A stretch of 64,000 bases of DNA from Paralvinella palmiformis (Eukaryota; Annelida; Polychaeta; Terebellida; Alvinellidae). This document shows positions 53,301 to 61,426 of the stretch, piece after piece (position 1 is the first letter of the stretch; each line of letters begins with the position of its first letter). The stretch is from assembly GCA_025642065.1 (NCBI GenBank), contig JAODUP010000929.1, positions 1 to 64,000 of the forward strand, in the 5' to 3' direction. The translations under genes were made by a program, and so were the position numbers. The notes beneath the pieces were generated by a model. It saw only the letters and a list, made by a program, of their open reading frames with translations. It ran no database searches and was not told where the DNA came from.

Positions 53301-56300
53301 GCAGTCGTGGGCCAGATATGGCCTGCGGGTCATAGGTTGCCGACCCCTGGTTTAATATATACTTCCATATCAGTTCTTCAAATATCTAGTAGAATACAAG
53401 TTTTCTGACAGCTTGTGGGCTTATACAGATAACTAAGATCTTATATGATCTTATATATCTGTTTTTGTGTGTGCACAGACACACACAGTAACAGAATGAT
53501 CTATGTTAATGTATATATAATTAAGAACTGTTAGAGTTTAATGTGATGTTGCTTGATCTTAGTTGGCTTGAAGTTTGTATCAAATGATTTCTTTCTCGAA
53601 GTATATTACTTTATACAGATATGTTATCAGTGTGTGAAACTAACTTATAGCCTTACTGGACCTGGAGCTCTAGTAAAATATTTTAACACTAGACCGAGTG
53701 AGTGCAAAAGTTACATAGTTCAGACCTCCATGAAAATTAAACTTATGATAAAGCAATTCTTTGATTGTCAGTATCCTTTTCAGATTGATCCAATAGCTTC
53801 AATATATTGTTTTCTTTGTGTGAAATACATTGATTTAAAAATGTAAAAACCTTTTAAATGTCATAATTGTAAATGATAATGGTTCAATCAAACGGCACGT
53901 ACCTGTTCGCACGTACAAGGAGTTTGTCTCCTGGCAGCATTCAGTAACCTTATATAGAATCATCATGAATATTCAGTACTATGAATGATCCTTTGTCTCT
54001 TAGTAAACTCCGACGTACCTTTGGCCAGTGAAATGCCTTCATTCATAAGTTGTTCATGATGTCACCACTCTCCGTATGAATTCACTCAGCATGCATGTAT
54101 TTACTATCGCATAATTAATTATCCACATGGCTGCCAGCTCAAAGTGATCCATGAAATACAAAATTTATTGCGACGTTTCTACCCACACAAACAATTTATG
54201 TATTATTTGCAAGATAAAAGTGACAGAGTAACCAACCATTAGAATAAAAGTCATTCCTATTAGATAAATATGAAGATGATATTTTAGCCACCAAAGAATT
54301 GCCTTAACTGCAACACGTGCCCGTATAAGCCCCATATTATTCATGCATGACGTCAGTCACTCGTTTTATGCAACAGACACGTGGTCAGGATTGATCTATC
54401 AATGAGCAAAATAACTTTCAGCCATTTAGTTTGCATGAAAAACTGGAATTATTGCCGGTTTATTTTTATATGTAAAATAAGTTAATACTTTCTAAGATAA
54501 TAAAATAATACAAGTAAAATCTATAATAGCTTATATATAAAATAAATAAATACTTAAATAATAATAATATTGTAGGATAACACAAAACGTTATACACAAC
54601 ACTTGTATATGGCGATATACACATAACTATAAGATAGATCTCTTACCTATATAGCTGCTGGTTTATCAACTTTTAATTTCTCTACACTAGGCTCCTTCAT
54701 TCCTTTTACAAATTTTCACATTTTTAACAAAGACGTATACCCGGAAAACACGACAATAATTGAAATAGAAAAAAGATGCTGAAATTCCTGCTGACGGATT
54801 TTAGACACCTAATGTGTAGGCCTAACACCTTTGTCTTCATTTTGCAGGCTAATCTGCATACTGTAGATCAGCTTAATTTGGCGACAGTAAAAATGGATGA
54901 TTCATCATTTTGAACATATTGGTGACAGCCAAAAATGGCTAATTTTGGACTGTCAGAAAAGTTGATTTTTTTCTTTCTTTTCTAGGCCATTTGGGGAAAA
55001 CCATATTTCAAAGCACACCGTAATTCACCAGTCATAACAAAATCTGAGGCATACCAGATCATTGGCCTTTATGTAACGAGTAATTCCATTCTACGCAGAT
55101 CTGATATAAATTATAACAAATCTTGAACGCAAAATCAGTGCCTGTTACAGTGATCAAGTTAGTGATGCCTTGACATCCAATCGCAAAATTGCAGATATTT
55201 AAATCAGCCTAAAGATCTCTACACTCAAACCACTACACGCAGGATGGTTGTTTCATGCATTTGATTTCGCTGCTCAACAAACTGATGTTCTCAAACATGG
55301 CTGGTAAAAAAACAGGACTATTGATCGCTATTATGAGTGCTTCTGATGGGGCAAATGTCAGGGATGATTGATTTTGGTATTAGTGATTATTTTATTATAA
55401 ATTGCAATGTGAACCGATTTTTGACTAAATGAGAATATTACACATGTTCAATGGGTTATCAAAGTAGTGCTTTCAGAGCATCATGAAGTTCTGTACAGCG
55501 TAAAATATTTTGGCAACAGGAAAAATTGGCAATATTATGTCACTCGGCGTTTTTGCCCTTATTTCATATTCGCCAAATTAAACTGATCTACAGTATCCAG
55601 ATAAATTCCAGAACACTCATTACACTACTCAGTTGGGAAGCTGCGAGTGTTGATTGTGATGTTGCCAGGTTACGCCAGTTTGATTCATAGCCGGAAGGCA
55701 TGTGTCCAAGATTTGGCGGGATATATAGCAAATGAAGTTATTTGTGTATTTGTTCTTTGATATTTAAGAGTTAATAAACAAATCATGTGCTTGGTTATTT
55801 GTCTGGTAGCTGTTAGAGTTAGCCTGTAGTTCTTTACTCGTTTTTATGGTTTTGTCATTAAAATGGGCACTAGACCGGCCGGTCAAGTACTGTGACAATG
55901 ATACTAGACTGGGCCTTGAAACACTGGTCCCTGTCGAGCGGTCGAGCATTAATGTCACACACTGTGTTATTTATATTGGGGAAAAAACAACAATATGCTG
56001 TGTCTCGGTAATAATGGACAATTATATTAAGATGGTGAAGGACAAGCACTGTAATTAATAGCAGTATAACTCTTTATTTGTATGTCTCGCAGTACAAATG
56101 GAAAAGCCAGATATACTCAAGATGACCTCTGTGAAGGTTTATGAGATGAGAAGTAAGTACTTGGATTATGTTTGCTCATCAGATAATTGATAATCTATTT
56201 TTTTAAATATTCTCTTACAATTCCATTTCACATAATAAATTAAGGACGTTCTCGTGGCGAGGTCGATAGCACTCTGCACTGCAGACCTCCGGATTGCGGG

Positions 56301-59300
56301 ATACAATTCTGGTATTGCCTGCATCTGTAGTTCATAAGTCGTATGTCCTGGATGAGTGGTGTGCTGAATCTAAACAAAGAAGCATCTTTATCGTTTTAGT
56401 GATTTTATTTTACAGAAACCTTCCATGTTTTTCATGTGATGTGCCAAGATTTAGGAGAACAAGTAAGCTAATTTCTTTATGTTAATGGGATTATTTTGAC
56501 TTTGACTTGATTGCATGTTGTTTATTGATTACAGTTTAACTGTGGTTTATATACAAACTAAAAATGTGGATATGTTTATTATTGTTCATTTAATTGTTTT
56601 TTAGGAGATCAAGCTCAATGTTGGAAATACCCCAACTGTTAAAAACAAATATCCAGCAAATTGTTCAGCCACTATAAGGTATCGCCAATGTTAAACTCCT
56701 AGAGATAGTTAAGTTACTTAAATGATATATGTGTCTGTGTGTGTTTGTGTGTGTGCACATATTGAAGAAATTGGTAATAGTTATGTTTTTATGAAAAAGC
56801 CATGTATATATATTATAATACATTTACAGTAGGTCCCTATTATAATGCGGTTGATGGGGTTCACAACCTGTTGACCGCACTGTAGGTGGCGAAGCGAGAC
56901 AGAGCATGGTCAGGGTGGGCGATAATAGGGAGTCCATGTATTCACTTCGTTTTGCACCATCCTTGAAGATTACACACAACTGTGTATTTCATAAATATTC
57001 CCAGTAATTGTTTAATCATTTGTTGACTTAAACAATAAATGCTGGTAATGATTGGGCTGTTTCTTTGGCTGATTAAGCCAAGGTGGTGTGTAATTAAGCT
57101 TGTGATCAATAAATCTACTGGTGCATAAGTGGTCGCCGTTGGCTGTTTTTTTTACGTATGAATTACAAACTGTGAAAACGCGTTCAAATTATTTAGAATA
57201 TTTTTATCAGTCAGTGGCAGATTTCATGCCATTTTGCGTAAATATTCTGTTGTGGATTCCACAAATCGGGGTCCAAGGTCTGACCATGTTATATCCGATT
57301 TCATGTTATAGAGGAGGCCTACTGTATCTGTTTATTGTCAATGTTAATGTTAATGGCTGTGATGATATCCAGATGTATTACTGTATGCCAACATCACTTT
57401 ATGTGTATTATGTTTGTGTGTATTGACTGTCTGTTTTCCCATAACAGGTTTGTTTGTGCTGAGCCAAAGGGTCTAAATCTTGTACCTCTGGTCCCACAGC
57501 CAATAGGACTACCACCGTGTCCTGTTAACATGGAGTCTGATGATCCTGTAAATATAACATTTAAAATAAATTATTTTTTGAAAATGGTCCATCTCCATCT
57601 CCTTGAACTTTCCTTTTCTTCTCTATGATGATCATTCCCAATCTAGACCAAGTACTAAAAAGTCCTAATATTTCTCCCATTATAAGTACCATGTCTTCTT
57701 CGTGTCTTTGTCTCTTTAAAGACCGCAGGTCTTTTGTGGAAAGAAATTAGAGCATTTTAATTTGAAATTAGTCTAAGGCAGTCATCATGTTCTGTGAGAA
57801 ATAAACTTAATAGATATACTCAGATTCAGAGAATTGTGAAACTAAACTTTGATATTGTGCTTTTGTCTGAAGCATCATATCAGAAGAGCAGTGACTGTTG
57901 ATGCCAAAGAAATCTTTCTTTTGTTATAATTGGTGTAAAAGCCTTTGGTGACTGTTTAAATCTGCTGTGATTCATTTCCTTTCCCAAACAATAAACGGCA
58001 CACTTTCTCATCTTTAGAATTAACATATTATTTTCATGGATTCGTGGCATGAATCTGAAGAAGAAAGAGTGAAACTGAATCTGCTGTGTGTGTGTGTATG
58101 TGTCTGTCTGTCTTTCTGTCTGTCTGTGTGTTTGTGTGTGTGTGTGTGTGTGGCTTACAGCTAATATTTTGGCCATCTGTTGTTACACCAGGTTCCTGCC
58201 CACAGCTATCTGCCACTGGATATTCTCGTCTACATCAGTGATGCTGAAGGTCGGATCTTTGATAATTTCTCATCATTGCTTATCGACTGGAAGCTGAGTG
58301 ATGCCAATCTTGGAAAATTTTCTGGCATGTCCCAGTCAGTTACCACAAAGCTGGAAAGAGTGGAGAATGGAAGAAGCAGGTCAAGAAGTGCGTATATGAA
58401 CCAGTCACTTGTGTGTCATTCGTGGATGTTTTTGGATACTGGTCTAACAATCTTTCTAGAGAATTTATTTTAGTTGTCTAAATTTGATCTGTCATTTAAC
58501 CAGTCATCATAATTGGCTTATCCCATAAAATTTACCTTTATTTCTGTTAAAGAAGTTTTATATTAATAAGTTAAATGTTTATGTAGTTTGAAATAATTAC
58601 TGTACAAACATCTAAAGAGGCATTTTGATAATATTATAACTTACACAGATTAATATTTCTGAGGAGAGTTACTTATGTGATATGTTTAGCTGAATTTACA
58701 ACAATCCTCACTGATAATCTTTCCTGTTGATCAGTATTCATGTTTTGATAAGCAGCCATAAGTACCACATTGAGTTAGAGATTCCTCAACTTTTCTGGAT
58801 ATCAGCATCCTTTGCCAACCATGACACCACTTGGCAGTGTTGCTTCTAGGACATGTTTTTGCGGGATTCCTGTGATATTTTAACTTATGGCACAAAATAA
58901 TAAAATCCCTCGCCACCACATGTTGCAGAATGAAATTCCATGACGCAATATTGTAAGTGTTGTGTGCATTAATGGTCTCCCCATCACATTAGCTTTAGTA
59001 ATGCCATACCAGACTGCTGAATGCGAGCTTGGGTTTAGTTACCAAAACTCCATCAAGACAAGTCATTGTAATAAATTAAAAGTAAAGCACCTGAATGTGT
59101 TGATGATAATTAAAATATCAAATTGTTCTCTGGCTGTCTTTGACTATGAGTTAGTTATAAATATGTGGAAGGAGAAGAAAGCCCATAGAATATATAAAAA
59201 CGTGTCTTATCAATGGAATTTGAAGCATTTCTGTAGTCTCGTTTTTTCATGTTACAGATTTAAATTAAGAAAGTGCAAATTTTCTTAATTTTCAGTTCAA

Positions 59301-61385
59301 ATATTCCTGGGGGTATGTGTTCGTACCCCTAAATGGTGTTCATGGGAGCTTCCCACATTGGCTAGATCCTAGAAGCAACACTGCTCAGGGGAAGCTCTCT
59401 TTAAAAAATTCTAATCTACACCTCCAAAGATTTACACTAATTTAGTTTTTCTCAATATTTTATTATAGATAGTTTTATTTTTTCTTCAAAGTAAACCAAA
59501 TCCTGTTTCAAAATAACAAATTCTGAAATTTAGTTTTTCAAAATAAGACCCAAACTAGTTTTCTGCTTCAAAAAGGACAAATACAATTTAAAAAACCCTT
59601 TGTGCATGTTTATCGGCGTTTCAAATCAAAAGTATTGTTGAAGAATAATGTACAGTAATGCATTAATCTGTCTGGAATCAACAGACCCCAGATTACAAAA
59701 GGCATTGATAATCCTACATCTTTACCACCACCATCTTTCAAAGATAACCTGGTATCGTCAAAGTTAAGACACAATCTAGTAGTATTCCTTGCTCCTCAGA
59801 ACAGCTGAGGACACTCCTACAGAGTACACGATGGTGAAATTTGCTGCAAATGTTCAGGCTGGGATTTGAATGCTGGTATTACATGGATCCATGGATTGTT
59901 TTACCTGATCTTGTCGTTTCTTAGGGAATTTCTTTTCCTGCATGACCTCAGACTAAACAAACTCACTCCCTCATGCTCAACATAGCCGACAGTTATAAAT
60001 TTTACTGAGAACTAAAATATGCTCAAGTGAGGGATTAAATGTGTAACTATTTCAAATGAGGTATAGGAATATGTTTTTTCACTTGAATTTAAAATACATA
60101 AAATACACAAAATGGTGATTCTACATGTCTCTGCATTTAAAATGTTAAATTCGCATTCGGATAAATGAAAGTGTAAATAATTTAATTCAAATTAAATTAA
60201 CTCAAATATATAGACAATTACCTTTTGCTAAACCATACTTATTCACACATTCTCTTTCTGTGACACAAACTTCTCATATTTCTCTACACCATTTCAGATT
60301 TACGTAAGAGTAGAGTATTATGGTTTTTGGCTGAAAATAGTTTCATTTATTATTTTGCCACTTACAATTTCCATACAATAGAAAGAAAATATGTGTTAAC
60401 ATACTTCATTGTGGTTTAATATTTATATTATCGGTAGTTTATCATGTGAAAGTCTATTCATGTTTAATGTAATAATATGCATTCATGATTATTACTGATG
60501 TGCTACTTTGATTCACCAGATAATAGCACAGTATCGCAGCAAATAATTTTTTTAATATTTATCAAATAGAAGATATTGTAATAATTAATTTTTAAGGTAG
60601 TAAAGATGATTTGATCATGTTTTGAAAGATGGAAATATTTAAATAACTAATTTTCTAGTTCATTAGCAGAGTGTAATGTATATGTGAATTTAAAAAAAGG
60701 ATTCTCTTTTTATCTAGGTTATAAGACCATTGAAACAGTTGGCAGATCTGGACACATGACTGTAACAGCATCCATTACTAAATACAATCTGGAATATTTT
60801 GGTGGCAGATACTTCAGCTTAGCAGTAAGTTATGTTTAAACACCTTCTTTGGAAAAAACTGTGAAAATCTTACATGTCATGTGACTAATTATCCAGTGTC
60901 CACTGCATGGAATGGAAAGCACCATTACTGCACATAACAGTACAGGGTTCAAGAAACATTGAGTATTTAACCAAGCAAAAATTAGACTGCCTCTGTGGCT
61001 AAATAAATTAGCATGTAGGACTCCTTACTTGTGGTCAAGCTTTAAAGGAAGATTGTTTTAATTCAGAGTTGTTGCACTATAGCGGGGAGATGTTATGCCA
61101 GCCAGACAACTGGTAAAATTTTGTCTAGTTGTTTAGGGATACTTAACACACCCTTAAGACAACTTTGAGGGGGCTGAGCACTAGAGCATAAAGCTTTTTT
61201 CTTCAATCATTTGTTATGCCGTAGCATTTATTGAAATAACACCCAAAAAGATACATCAGTCTAAAGAGCATTCTGATCATGCAGTGATGAGGACGCTGCA
61301 CTGCAAACTACCAGGTTGTAGGTTAAGCAACTTAATTAATTAAATTCAGAAAGGAGGTGCAAGGTTGAAAGCTTTGCTTTGCTCT

Positions 61386-61426
<41 letters not shown>

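Noticed and set aside
57121..57426. 101-residue plus-strand frame
   Set aside because: Lies across a MITE and intron sequence, with no similarity recognised.
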